Below the pieces are notes generated by a model. It searched no databases. It was given only the letters and a program-made list of their open reading frames with translations, and was not told the origin of the DNA. A stretch of DNA of 64,000 bases from contig JADGJC010000128.1 of assembly GCA_027596075.1 (NCBI GenBank), positions 1-64,000 of the forward strand. The letters run 5' to 3'. This DNA comes from Rhizophlyctis rosea (taxonomy: Eukaryota > Chytridiomycota > Chytridiomycetes > Rhizophlyctidales > Rhizophlyctidaceae). Positions 43,852 through 55,538 of this stretch are shown here, piece by piece (the stretch's first letter is position 1; each line of letters begins with the position of its first letter). The translations under genes were made by a program, and so were the position numbers.

Positions 43852-44973
43852 ATGTCAGGCGAGGAAATCATCATCGACCTAACACTCAACGACACTACAC
43901 CTCCCCCACCTCAATCCACACCTCCTTCGCCGACTCAGTCCAAACTCACAAAAATCAAAACGGAGCACCCGCAGCAGCAGCAGCAGCGGGCGACGACTGC
44001 GCAGGATGGTCATGCGAAGAAGAAAGTGAAAGTGGAGGAGGGAGTGGATGAGAGTACTCAAAGCCAGACGCGCGCTCCGTCTTCGGTCCATCGGTCGGTT
44101 GAGGCGAAGCGGGAGGAGGAGGAGGGGAGTGATGAGGAGCGAGAGGAAGGGGGACGTGACGGTGAAGGACATCGTGCGGCGTTCCGGAAGGCGAGGAGGT
44201 GGATTGAGGATTGGAGGGTGAAGAGGGAGGAGGTTAGGGAGCGGTGTGGAAGGAGTGTGGGGTGTGATGAGGATGTGGTGGTTGTTGATGATGAGGGAGA
44301 GGTTGATGGAGGGTTTGAGGTGGAGGTTGGTGGTGGGTCTGATGGGGAGTTTGGTGGCTGTAAGGTGGAGGAGAATGAAGGTAGGTTGGTGTTGGACCAT
44401 ATGTGCTTAATAGCGTTTCGTTAAAAGGTTTGTTGATATAGGTCTCGACGAGCACATGGTTAACAATGGAAGAGATGAGCTTGAAAGCGAGGACGATGAT
44501 GGGGGTGAAGTCCGGCGGCCCAAGAAGGTTTGAAAGCTTGGCACTGCTATCTTTTTTGTCTCTATGAACTTTGACTTTTGGCACCATGCAGCAAAAGAAG
44601 TCTAACGGGCGCCCGAAAGTTCCGAAAGAACATCGCAGCCGACAAACAACCTCCAAAGCTCGGCGCGTGTTCACTCCTGAAGAGGATCAGTGGATCGAGG
44701 AGTTGTATGAACAGTTTCCGGAGAACTGGAATAGAATTACTGAGGGGTTCAATAAGAAGAGAGGGTGGGTTGTAGGGAAGGAAAATGCATTCCTTGCGTG
44801 CGGTTCCGGGGAAGATTGATCAATTAACTTGGTTTCTCATGGAAACTAACAGAGTTACGACGCAACAGCTGCGTAAGCATTACCGCCACATGCATCAGAA
44901 GGAGGGAAAGGGTGGTCAAAATGGGACGAGGAAACGTGGCAGGCCGTCGCGCCGCGAGGAAGCTGAGGATTGA
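43852..44973 (+). CDS. Small Myb/SANT-domain nuclear protein, 302 aa
   Basis: Four exons (43852-44380, 44442-44527, 44592-44764, 44853-44973) sum to 909 nt, 303 codons. The N-terminal half is acidic and polar, begins MSGEEIIIDLTLNDT (a SUMO-interaction-like IIIDLTL) and has a poly-Gln run (CAG repeats) and basic KKKVKVE. After VRRPKKQKKSNGRPK comes a Myb/SANT-type unit: RRVFTPEEDQWIEELYEQF, then ENWNRITEGFNKKRG, then QLRKHYRHMHQ. The C-terminus holds an AT-hook-like KRGRPSRRE, and an AT-hook-like GRP also precedes the Myb unit. This suggests a DNA-binding transcription or chromatin factor, possibly SUMO-binding. No named orthologue is recognised. Confidence 0.78.
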
Positions 44974-45565
44974 TGGATCCAATGGAGCGATTTGCGCGGC
45001 TAAAGAATATGCGTATGCATAGCACAGTCAGACGCAGGCATGTATATAAAGGAATGTTCAGGCCAGTCATGCATTCTGCATCTACAAATGGCCTCAATAG
45101 TATCAAAAACGGGCTTTGCTGGCACTATATAACGGTCCTTAATACATCAATTTTGGGTTTAAAAACTTTGAAAGTTTGTTCTTGGGGCCACATTTACCTT
45201 GTGGACCCTTTCCTTGCAGGACCCTCGCGACTGCGCAGCTGTGGCTGCCTTGTGACCCAATACGCGTCATGGCTGGCCTCCGCGGCCAATGGTGGAATGT
45301 TTCCCATGGGGAATGTTCGACCATCGAAGTCGGAAGCGGGATTCGCGTTGTTCTTCGTTTGCCGGGTCCTCGTGCTTTTTGACTTGGCACGTTCGTTGGC
45401 ACTTTTACCCCTTGAAGGAGGTCATGAGGGTCTCACCGGATTGCTTCCCTCCCACACCGCCTATCAAAGACCCCCGCTATCACGACCCTCCTAAACCTCC
45501 CCACGTAACACAGGTCTGCGTCCTAGGTAGCTTCATAACAACCAAGTGCCTTTCCAGCCGGCGCA
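44974..45565. other. Intergenic, no gene seen
   Basis: This is the region upstream of the channel gene. A 174-codon plus frame (44970-45494) is open but has no domain, and its composition does not resemble the neighbouring proteins. Confidence 0.45.
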
Positions 45566-48500
45566 ATGGCTCGGAGTTTGGGTCTTACCAATAGGCTCTC
45601 CCGCGATCAAGCGAGTAGCATAGCAAACAGTAGAACAGCATTGCACGCCGATGCGTCATTTGACGGTCTTCAAACCTCTCGGCAAGAAACGGGGACTCTT
45701 GATGTCGAGTTACACGTCATACAGGTGTCCAACAACAACCACAGCCAGGAAAATGGTCGCCGTGAGAGTACGACAAATGCTTGGGAAAAGATGGCAAAGA
45801 GATTCTTGAAGTTGAAGTCATTTGGAGACCCCTTGGCGTCTACTCTGGTACGAGCTTTTACAGAGGAGAACCCTCGAAAACCCGAAACCAAGCACTGACT
45901 TGCTTGATAGGATCCAACTGCCGAAGAAGTTGTGCGTGCACGCGAAGACAACCGTAAAGGGTTACGAATGCGGCGGTATTTGACTTACAATGACGTTCGA
46001 TCGGTAAGATTGTGCATCCCATGATACTGGTATTCCAATGCGGATCACTTACTAGAATGCAAGACGTATGCCTATCAAAGGGAATTTCGACGGTATACAT
46101 GCAATTTAGACCATTTGCTGGAAGCAAGCCCCTCTCAAACTCACACATTCGGACAGGCAAAACGCTGGAAAACCCCGCTTCCCTGTGTGGTCAATGATCA
46201 CGTCTTCATTCAGAACGGGAGTCACAGCGTTTTACAAGATGACCGCATTCTTCAGAAGTAAACATTACTCGACTTTCTTTGTGAGTGTGGATGGATGTAC
46301 CATTTGTGGAAATAACATTCACATTTATGACATGTATCGCACCGCAGATCACCTTGGATCTCTTTTTTGACATTGCATATTGCCTCCTATACCTCGTCGA
46401 GCGTATGTGCTGCGGGTCAAATTTCTCATGAGTTGCGCGCTGACGAATCTGTTGCTTTGCAGTGCAAATATCATTGGAGAACGGATTGCAGGGACAACTT
46501 GAGGACCATCAGCATCAACTGTGGCTATACGTCGCGCGACCCGTCAGCATATTCTGGATTGCATGCAGCTTTACAATCTTCACACTACTGTCTTCCATCT
46601 TGAAGTTCATTTTTGTGAGTTGATAGCCCCCATCCCGGACTGCGTCGAGTGGACAGCCCCGACTAACACGGGGTTCAACCAGGCAAACAACAAACTGCGA
46701 AGGTTTTTCCGTTTCAGAACCTTGCTTGATTTGATCATTTGCATACCATTTTTGGTTCTAGCAACGAAAATCAAAGATGGGCATAAAATCTGTGAGTGGT
46801 TGGAGGATGCGAGTTCAAATTTCTCCTGTGTTACTGACTCCTCACCCCAGACATGCCCTACTTCCTCCGAAGTCTCGCCGTCCCCTCGCGCATGCGAAAG
46901 TTCATCCATCACAGACCTACATGGCTTCGGGGGGATTTCAATGTATATAAAGAGAAACTGATCGTACTCATCACGACGCTCATTTGCTACGTCTATGTGG
47001 CCATGTGTGTTTTTCAGTATTGTGAGTCGCGGTTCCGACCTGATCCTGGGTTTTATGATTTGAATCTGGTCGATTCGTTATATTTTACGATGATTACGGT
47101 TTCGACTGTTGGGTATGTTGGAGGGTTTTGCGTGTTTGAGCGTTGTTGGTCTAGATGTGTTGATGGAGTTTTTGTTTTTCGCTTGAAGGTATGGTGATGT
47201 AGTGGCGACGACTGTTCCCGGCCGGATAGTCGTCATTCTCATGATCTTGATGTCCATTATCGTCCTCCCGGGTCTAATCTCAAACACCGTTGAAACGTTC
47301 GTATTGCAACGCGCTGGTGGTGGGTCATATGGCGGCATGCAGCCCTTTGTCGTCATCTGCGGAACATTTGAGAACCCCGTGCGGTTCATGGATGTGTTGA
47401 ATAGTTTGCTGAATAGGGTTTGTTTTGACGGACTTGATTTGGTACCAGTCCCAGGATCTGTATTGATCACCATTTTGCGAATAGGAACTGAGCAATGATA
47501 AACTCAGCATAGTCTTCATGGCTCGATCTCCGCCGACGCAGTTTGTCAAGACGGTACTTAGTGAGGTCCGGTATAAGAATCGTGTGGTGTATCTACAAGG
47601 TTCCGCGTTGGATGCGACGGATATTGAGCGGGTTAAGTTGCAGTAAGTTTCCCCACGTTCGTTTCCCTGCTCATTTATCCATGCCCCATACTCAATGACG
47701 TCCTCAGACGGGCCGAAGCAGCCTTCATCCTGCCCGATAAAACCGTAGAGGATCGCAAACAAGAAGACGAGCACAACACTCTGAGGGCCTGGTCCTTCAG
47801 CGATCATGCACCTGATGTGCCGCTGTTTGTGTATAATCTTTTGCCGGAGACGGAGACGTTTCAGCTGAAGACTGCGACGGCGGTTGTGTGTATTGATAGT
47901 TTAAAGCAGGTTGGTTGGGATGTTCCTTGCCTGATGTGGGTTTGTGCTTGGATTGCTGAATGTTTCTCCCCGTGATTAGATTTTGATCGGATACAATTGT
48001 TTGTATGAGGGTGCGGGGACGTTGTTAATCAATTTGTTGCAGAATTCGACGCCGTCGAAGAGTTATACGCAGCCGGTTGGTCTTTTTGCTATTGTTGTAG
48101 TTTTGCTTTCGCTGAGGCGTAGCTAATCCTTTGCATGTTTTAGTGGCAAGCAGAGTATGGTAAGAGGCCTTGAGGTATTTTCTGGATTCGAATGTCCCTT
48201 CCAACGCTTTTGGGTATAACAAGGTGATGGATCCGGCAATGAGGTGTACTCTGTTCCGATGAATGCTCTTTTCGTCGGGCAGAGATTCTGTGATGTGTCA
48301 TGTAAGGGTGGAAGGTTTTTGCTCATCCGTCATGGTACTCCATTGCTGATCTTGATTAATCTTTTTAGGGTATCTGTTCCGCGAGTTTCAAATTATCCTT
48401 TTTGCGGTGAACGCGTATGTCCATCGACGGAATGTACATCATGTCATGTTGAATCCGGGGAGATATGAACTTGGGGCGCGGGACCAGTTGCTTGTTATTG

Positions 48501-50274
48501 CGCAGGATTGGGATTATTGTCAGAAGATTATCAAATTGGTGGGTTGTCTGATGTGCACCACTTTCGTGCGGTGAAAGTCACTAACATCCTTTTTCTACCT
48601 TAGACAAGTGACGAATACAGCAGATCCATCATCCACGACGGCGACACGTCCTCAGCAGAACTCCAACTCTCCCTCCACGAAACAGAATTCCCCTTTCAAA
48701 CCTGCCGACCAGTAGCAGAAGAAACCGGCTTCCCCCCCGTCGGGGACGGCAAACTCCGTATCGGCCAACCAGACCCACCCTACGCCGACGCCCGCGTCCC
48801 CCTCTGCCGTCTCCTCCGGCACCCCCCACACGACATCTCCGCCATTCAAATCACCTCCGCGGCGGACATGGTGGGCCACCTCCTTGTAGCTACGGGGAGT
48901 TACAACGTGTTCCGACTCCTCACAACACTTCGCTCCGCGCATGTGGATGAGGAGGATTTTAGGCCGGTGCTGTTTATGTGCAACCGGGCGCCGAACGAGG
49001 AGGAGTTTGCGGGGATGGCGCCGTTCCCTATGGTGTATTGGATTATGGGGGATCCGAGGAAGAAGAGGGATCTTTTGAGGGCTGGAGTGGAGGGGGCCGA
49101 GAAGGTTGTTGTATTGGATATTCCGTGCGGGGTTGCGAAGGCGGGGGCGGGTGGGGATGCTGGGGGGGATTTTGCGGATAGTGGGGCTATGTGAGTTACA
49201 TCGTGTCTGTTGGAGGAAGTTGAGAATCCGATTTGCTTACTGTTGGCATTTTGATCGTTCAGCATGGTTTCGCATTTGATTCATGATATATTTTATCATA
49301 CGAAGCGGCGGAAATATGTCGTTACGGAGCTTGGTGAGTTTGCGTGGATTTTTGTTTTGATTTTTTGGTCTGTGACTTGCTTGGATGTACTGATGTCGTT
49401 CCTGGCAATAGGTAGGAGATCCCATATCAAGTTCCTGCGTCCGACGGTCACCAGGAGGAACAAACATCACCGCAAGTTGCCGGGGATCTGGGCGGACGAC
49501 TTTTTGTATGCGCCCGTGTATGCGGCGGGACGGGTTTTGGTGGGGAGCATGTTGGATTCGATTTTGTTCCAGGTAATGTTGGGGGATTGTAGTATTGGTC
49601 GTCTGTGTGGATCTGGCTTTTTTCTTTTCTTTTTTGCTTTACCCTTAACCGTTCTGCTCTGAACTTATGCTAAATCTTTGGCGCACACCTGCGATTCCCA
49701 TTCTTTTTGATTAGACGTACCACAACTCTTCAATTTTGGAGATGTTCAAGCTGATGTGCGGGGTGCGGTACCAGGCGCATAACGATTTGGATAAGTTGTT
49801 GGGGATCCATCCGGCGTATTTGTCGAATTTGGATTTGCCGGAGGGGTATGAGGTGAGCGGCTAATTCCGTCGTGTATTTCACTTTCACCGCATTCACCAC
49901 TCCCTAACACAACAAAGGGCAAAACCTTCTCCTCCCTCTACTGCGACCTAGCCCTCAAATACGGGATTATTCCCATCGGCCTCCTCCGCGACGTGATGGA
50001 AAACGACGAAACGATGGGGAACAAGTTGCCGTTTGTTGTGACGAATCCGCCGCCGAGTTTGTTGTTGAAGAGGGAGGATAAGGTTTATGTGTTGAGGGCG
50101 GTTAGGTTGCCGGAAGTTGGGGAGGAGGGGGTGGGTGGGTTGCAGAGGTTTGGGACGGGGGGTAGTGAGACGCTTGTCGGTGGTGGGGGTGGGACGGCAG
50201 GGGGTTTGGGAAGTTCGTTGTATTTTGGGTTGGGGATGGAGAGGGTTGATACGGGGAGTGCGAGGTTTGGGTGA
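45566..50274 (+). CDS. BK/Slo-type potassium channel with RCK domains, 1122 aa
   Basis: Twenty exons (45566-45847, 45911-46003, 46064-46092, 46157-46280, 46348-46402, 46463-46614, 46683-46791, 46851-47112, 47189-47417, 47485-47642, 47708-47909, 47980-48075, 48144-48159, 48224-48301, 48369-48538, 48604-49190, 49263-49333, 49412-49572, 49715-49852, 49918-50274) sum to 3369 nt, 1123 codons. Membrane helices run from ITLDLFFDIAYCLLYLVE through IVLITTLICYVYVAMCVF. The K+ filter is TVSTVGYGDV (Gly369-Asp372), then S6 (ILMILMSIIVLPGLISNTVETF). RCK1 begins PFVVICGTFENP; RCK2 contains GHLLVATGSYNVFRLL and VTELGRRSHIKFL. Where animal Slo1 has its Asp-rich calcium bowl after that phrase, this protein has a basic stretch (RPTVTRRNKHHRK). 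S4 (LRSLAVPSRMRKFI) has few charges. Confidence 0.88.
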
Positions 50275-50758
50275 ATTGTGTGGGTGGAGGGGGTGAGGAG
50301 TTGTGGGATGTGGGGGAGGGAGGGATTGTATATGAAGGGTTGGTTGATTTTTCCCATTTTTGAACATTATTTTTTTTGTCGTGGTTTTCCTGTAGATAGA
50401 TTTTATTGTTCCATAGCTTAGCCGAGTCCGAGTTTGTAAATGTCCAAGAATATCCCACTTCAGCATTGATTTGATGATCCTTCAAACGAAGGTGTCGGTC
50501 CATTAAGAGCGCATTGTTGGTTGCACTGTGTTCTATCGGAGACAGCAATGCTTGCTTTTATTTTGGACGATAGGGTATACAATTTGCGGAAACGCAGAGG
50601 TGAAAACTAGCTACAAAAGAGAAGCCAAAGGCATCGAAAGTGGGGTTCCAAAACAAGATCGAAGGGCAAAAGATATCTACAACAAAACGAATAAAGGATA
50701 GCATGTACACCAATAGGCTGATGCGAAGCAGGAAGGTGGGGTGACACGGCTTCAAGCT
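50275..50758. other. Intergenic between convergent genes, nothing seen
   Basis: This is the 3' flank of the channel gene (plus) and the Ser/Pro-rich gene (minus). T-rich sequence near 50370 may belong to a 3' end signal. Confidence 0.45.
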
Positions 50759-52113
50759 TCACATATTGGACATCCCAGCCGCCTCCCACCTCATATGTCC
50801 CGTCTGGGCCCACCGGGTATGACTCCTCCCCCTGCTGCCACCCATGCAACTGACATCCATTGAAGGCGGTGGAATCGGAGTACTTTTAACTTGCACAACT
50901 TGTCCACCAAACGCAGCGACACTCACTAACGCCGCTGGAGTAGACTCAGCACGAGTTCTGTTGTTGTTCATTGTTGTGATTGTGACTGGGGTTGTGTCAA
51001 AAAGTCTTGAGAATGCGCGGAAGGGTCTGAGGTGTTTTGAGCGTTTTTTAGAGGAGGTGGATGTTGTGGATGAGGGTTCAGAATGGGAACGTGGGCGGGG
51101 GGAGGATGTGTCCGGGAATGGGTCTAGGTCTAGGAATGTTAGGACGCTTGGTGGGTATTGGGATGGGTCGAGTGTGCTGTGCGTTGATTTTGAGGAGGAT
51201 GATGTGGTGGTTGAGGATGTTGTTTTTGTTGTTGATGTGGATGGGAGGCGGGATAGTGTTGCTGGGAGGGGTTTGGGTGGTGGGTGGAATGGGTCTGATG
51301 TGATGGGGCTGTGGAGTGGGGAGCGTGGGAGGGAGAGGGAACGGGAGAATGGCCGGTGAGTTGGAGGTTGGTGTTGATGGTGGGTTGTGAGGTGTGGCAT
51401 GGAGATTTTGGAGCGGGGGCGGGCGCGAGATGTTGTGAGGTCTGTTAGGAAGAGCGGTGCTTTAGGTGTGATTTGTGGGTTTGGAGACTGATTGAGGGGG
51501 GTAATGTTAGAGTATTGGGACACTTTCCATGCAGCTGAAGTTACAAACATACCGATAAGAATGCCTTGACGCTTTCGCATGCAGGGCAATCGCAATCCTT
51601 CCCCATCCAGCATCCAAGACCCATCTCTTCTGCTTCCATTGGCCGAGCAGCTACGGCTTCTAGGAACCATTCTGTAGTGTCGCGTTTCTTTTTTGGATTG
51701 GTGATTTCACGCACAGATGATAAGACGGGATTACGAAGGGGTGGGTCGATGATCACTGAAGAGGGCACAAGATCAAGTGAGGAGGAGCGGGGAGTGAATC
51801 CTTTTGGTATGGAGGAGTAGCGGACTGGAGGGACGGGTGGTGTTGCGGGTGGTGTTGGATGTGGATTTCCGATTGGTGGGAGGGGTGGGGGAGGGTCTTT
51901 GGGTGATGTAGGAGAAGAAGAACATGGGGGAAAGGGAAAGGTCAGGCCGTTTGTTGGAGTGTCGTGGAAAGTGAGACGTTTTGGTGGGCTGTTTTTTGAT
52001 TTTGAAGGGACACGGTCTAATGTTTGGGTTGACAAAGGGGCAGACATGTCGGAGGCGTCGAAGTATCGTCCATATCGTTTTGAGGTGGGAAGGGGATCTT
52101 CGGTCCCCTCCAT
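50759..52113 (-). CDS. Ser/Pro/Thr-rich hypothetical protein, 429 aa
   Basis: Two exons (52113-51553 and 51487-50759) are joined across a 65-nt intron with donor GTATGT and acceptor TCAG; they sum to 1290 nt, 430 codons. The first exon begins MEGTEDPLPTSKRYGRYFDA and is Pro/Ser-rich. Near its end is the only folded-looking part: TEWFLEAVAARPMEAEEMGLGCW, then a Cys cluster CDCPACESVKAFLS that could bind a metal or be lipidated. The second exon is almost wholly low-complexity Ser/Thr/Pro with basic clumps (KKRSKHLRPFRAFSRLF). No family is recognised. Both exons stay open over long GC-balanced stretches, which supports coding. The start ATG at 52113 is the first in frame. Confidence 0.6.
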
Positions 52114-53524
52114 CTTGTTTGTGTCCCGTCTATCGTTGCCCGGTCGTCAATGCCCTTCTGCTTGTGATTGATATATAAATTCTCCCCCCGCTGCTCCCGC
52201 TATGGCCGCGTTCACCTGGGGCACCTGACCCACCAACGCAACACTACGAGTATGGCTGCTGGAGTGCGCAGCGAAATGGGGACAGGTTCCCGTTCCAACG
52301 TGACGGTCAACCACTTTGCTAGGGTGCGGTGGGGTGCGATGCAAATAAACAATGGGGGGAAGCCTCTTGAGCCTTTGTTTACCACTTTACGCGAATGGGG
52401 ATTATTGTTTACACGCAAATGGACTTGCAAGCCTCATGGGGTGGTTCGGTGGTTCGTGTTGTGGGGTCTCCGATATGTTCTCCGCCCGTCAAATTCGAAG
52501 TGTAACCGTGAACGTCCTGATGAGAGGCAAGCTATCTAATACCAATCGACGAACTCTATCTTCATTCTATGTATGTCTAAGATATCCCAAAACCTAACAG
52601 TGCAAAAGAGCAAGGAAGGGAAAAGGCCGAGAACCCACGTTTTGTTGCTGCCATCTTCCCGCTCATCACTTTCACACTTTTCATCCAAGTCTGCGCATTG
52701 GTGGGCCGCATGCGGCCATTGTGCCGAATTCTGCCGAGTCTTCATGAGCCCGATACCTCGGTCCGTCAACTTGGACCCTCATCTAACAAGTCCTTAGCCG
52801 AGAATGCAGCTCACGGCCCACAGGGTCCATAACTAGCTGGTAGTGTAACATCCATTAGCAATTTCGCTCATGTGCAGAAATTGCGGGCTAATTGTGGGTG
52901 GGTGCTGTTGGCGCCCATATTCCGCACACGATCAGCAGAAAAAGGTTGAAAGTTTTCAGGAGGGTAACACGGAAACGCGCTGTTCAAGCCATCTGCCTGT
53001 CAAAACGCGTTTGACAGGTTGGACCAGTAGGTTCAGGGGGAAGACTGCTCTTTCCTAAACATTTAGTTGGAACATAACATCTAATGAGGATAGTGTGCCA
53101 TTTGAATATCGTGCAAGGCGGTGGGAACTGTGAAGTGTTCCAGCCGACCGCGCGCAACTGTAAGTAGCATACTTGACTTGGCAACCTTTGAGACATTGAT
53201 CTCGGAGGTCTTAAACGCTAACCCTTTGCTGGTCTCACATGTGCGCTCATTGTTGGCCCATGCGACAAGACTTGTTGATGTATTCTCTAATGATTCGAAT
53301 AAAGAACATAGCCAGCCTGCCACCAATGTGTTGGATTTCGGCTGCAGCCGGCCCGGGCCAAGCCACGGGTCCTGGTCCAGACCTTTGAATGTGGCTGTCT
53401 GAGACTGTCTCCCTCAGAGTCCCTCCTCCATAAATAGCACCAGTTCACAATCTCACGCGTCCTCATGGCAAATTAACTCTAGCTGCTGAACTTACTACAT
53501 ATCATTACAACATACCAAACAGCC
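52114..53524. other. 1.4-kb divergent intergenic region, no gene supported
   Basis: This lies between the Ser/Pro-rich gene (minus) and the CBS gene (plus). Several 60-120 codon frames overlap here, but none shows a domain or consistent splice sites. It should contain both promoters. Confidence 0.45.
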
Positions 53525-54941
53525 ATGCCTACGTCAACCACCATATTGGAACCCCTGCAATCCATACCCATCTCGACGCTTCTTCAGCAAAGTGGGAAAA
53601 GAGCTAAGGATATCGTGGCCGTACATGAAGAGGAGACGTTGGAGGACGTACTGACACTTTTGCGGGATGCAAACGTGCTTGCGGTTCCCGTTTGGAAGGA
53701 GAGCGATGATGGAGGGGGGAGGGTTTACACTGGTTGGTGTCCTTGCTCCTCATAGGCGGCATGCTGGTTGCTAACTGACTTGCCAGGCATTGTCAGCGTA
53801 TATGACATATTGGCTTGGACCGTCTTCCAGAAGGTTTTTGATGATCTGAGGTGAGCGTTGAGAAGCGCTACGAAGTCTTCTGTTGCTTTGGGATATTGAT
53901 ATTGGCAAAACCAGTCCAACAGATGTTGATCAATACTTTGAGAAATATGGAGCGGCGATGGAAGAGCAGCATGAGTACTTCCACACAAAGGTTTGTTAGA
54001 CTGATACTTTCGCCCAGCTGATGCCAATTGAAACGCGATGCCTCCTGCAGGTCAAAACATTGGTCTCAACCTCATACGCATCAGAATCCATCATGCTGCA
54101 TTCCCACCTGCCCATCTCACAACTCATCTCAGCCCTCACCCTTGTACAACACCATCGCGTCCTTGTCATTGACGATGATGCGCAAGGATCCGATCAGAAA
54201 CCCGGCTCCCGCATCACAATCTGCACACAAACGGATGCCGTGCGTTACTTGCTCTCTCGCTTGGACAAGGGAGAATCCGGGAAGATGGAGGATGGGGTGT
54301 GGGGGATGAGTTGTGGAAAAGTCAGTGATGTTGCTGGGCGGGGTAAGGGAAAAGCAATCATCACAGTGCCGGATACGAGTTCTGCGTTGGAGGCTTTTCG
54401 GTATGTTCAAATCACGGTGCTGAATTTAGTTCTGTCAAAGTGGAACTCACTGGTTTCCTCACAGCATTATGCATAACAACCAAGTGACAGCAATCGCCAT
54501 CGTCAACGCTGAAGGCCAAATTGAGGCAAACATCAGTGGGTCCGACCTGCGGGGAATTACATCGTGCTCGCTGGAACCGCTTTTGGACAAAATGTGGGAC
54601 TTTTTGGAGACTGGAACAAAAAGGAAGGCGGATCAACTGAAGGTGCGGCGTTCCATATGGGAGCATTCAGCAGCTGTAAGTTTGCTAATGAATTACGGCT
54701 AGCCTGACCAGCTGCGAGCAGTTCCGCCGGAAACTACGTTGGAGGCTGCTGTCAGAATGGTGAGTAATCATCATATCATTCATGGTGGAGATTAACAGCT
54801 ATGGGTTCTCATTGGCTCTTACAGATGTTGGAAGCGCGAATCCATCGAGTCTGGATCGTAGATGATTCGGAGCAACCAATTGGAGTTGTTACTCTTCCTG
54901 ATGCATTGACCATGTTTCTGGCACCTGCGAATGAAGCGTGA
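53525..54941 (+). CDS. CBS-domain protein (SDS23 / AMPK-gamma-like), 360 aa
   Basis: CBS pairs bind adenosine nucleotides and act as energy sensors. Seven exons (53525-53732, 53787-53850, 53915-53990, 54051-54400, 54465-54675, 54703-54759, 54825-54941) sum to 1083 nt, 361 codons. Four CBS-like units can be traced. The first is VAVHEEETLEDVLTLLRDANVLAVPVW then GIVSVYDILAW. The second is LPISQLISALTLVQHHRVLVIDDD then ICTQTDAVRYLLSRL. The third is TVPDTSSALEAFRIM then VTAIAIVNAEGQIEANISGSDLRG. The fourth is PPETTLEAAVRMMLEARIHRVWIVDDSEQ then PIGVVTLPDAL. Two Bateman pairs in a ~360-residue protein match fungal Sds23 and AMPK gamma in size. Which of the two it resembles more cannot be settled by eye. 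Confidence 0.85.
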
Positions 54942-55538
54942 AGTGTATGTAGTGAACGCGATCATCTGCGCAGGTAACGTGAAGTGTAAATAATAAGGAT
55001 GATTCAGTAATTGACATCTGGGAGGACGAATTTGGGGGCGAAGTAGGCAAACTGTATTCCTTTCAAGTCTACCAAATGTAATGATTTATGCTCTTCGAAT
55101 TGGCGGCATGGGACAGCAGATCCCACGCGTGGGATATCGGCCTTTCTCCATTGACAAGCATTATACTATGGCCGCACGCGTTGTGTACCTCATTTTATGA
55201 GTTCAAAACATCTCATAGACATGCACGTTTATCGATGGGTGCTACTGTTGTTGCCCGGACCCTATCTACAGGAAGCCTGAGTAGGGGAAGTGGAGGAATG
55301 AACAGCCATGTGGCTTGGCACAAGCATGTGATGCGAAAGCAGATTGATGGGCTGGGCTGGATTGGGGTGGCTTGGTCCACCGCAAGACCCCCTTTCACTT
55401 TCCCACGATCTAATCGCGTGTAATTGCAATCTACTCCGTGTCGAGACTCGCTTTCACACACTAGAAACCAATTAGTATACAGCGGCTCAGCTCAAGTGGT
55501 ACTCCTATTGTTGACATTGCCTTGCTCTTTTTGTGACG
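54942..55538. other. Intergenic, no gene seen
   Basis: This is the 3' flank of the CBS gene and the upstream region of the second long disordered gene. The 111-codon frame at 55088-55423 has no support. Confidence 0.5.

Noticed and set aside
44970..45494. 174-codon plus-strand frame before the channel gene
   Set aside because: No domain or membrane pattern that continues into the channel; the channel starts cleanly at 45566.
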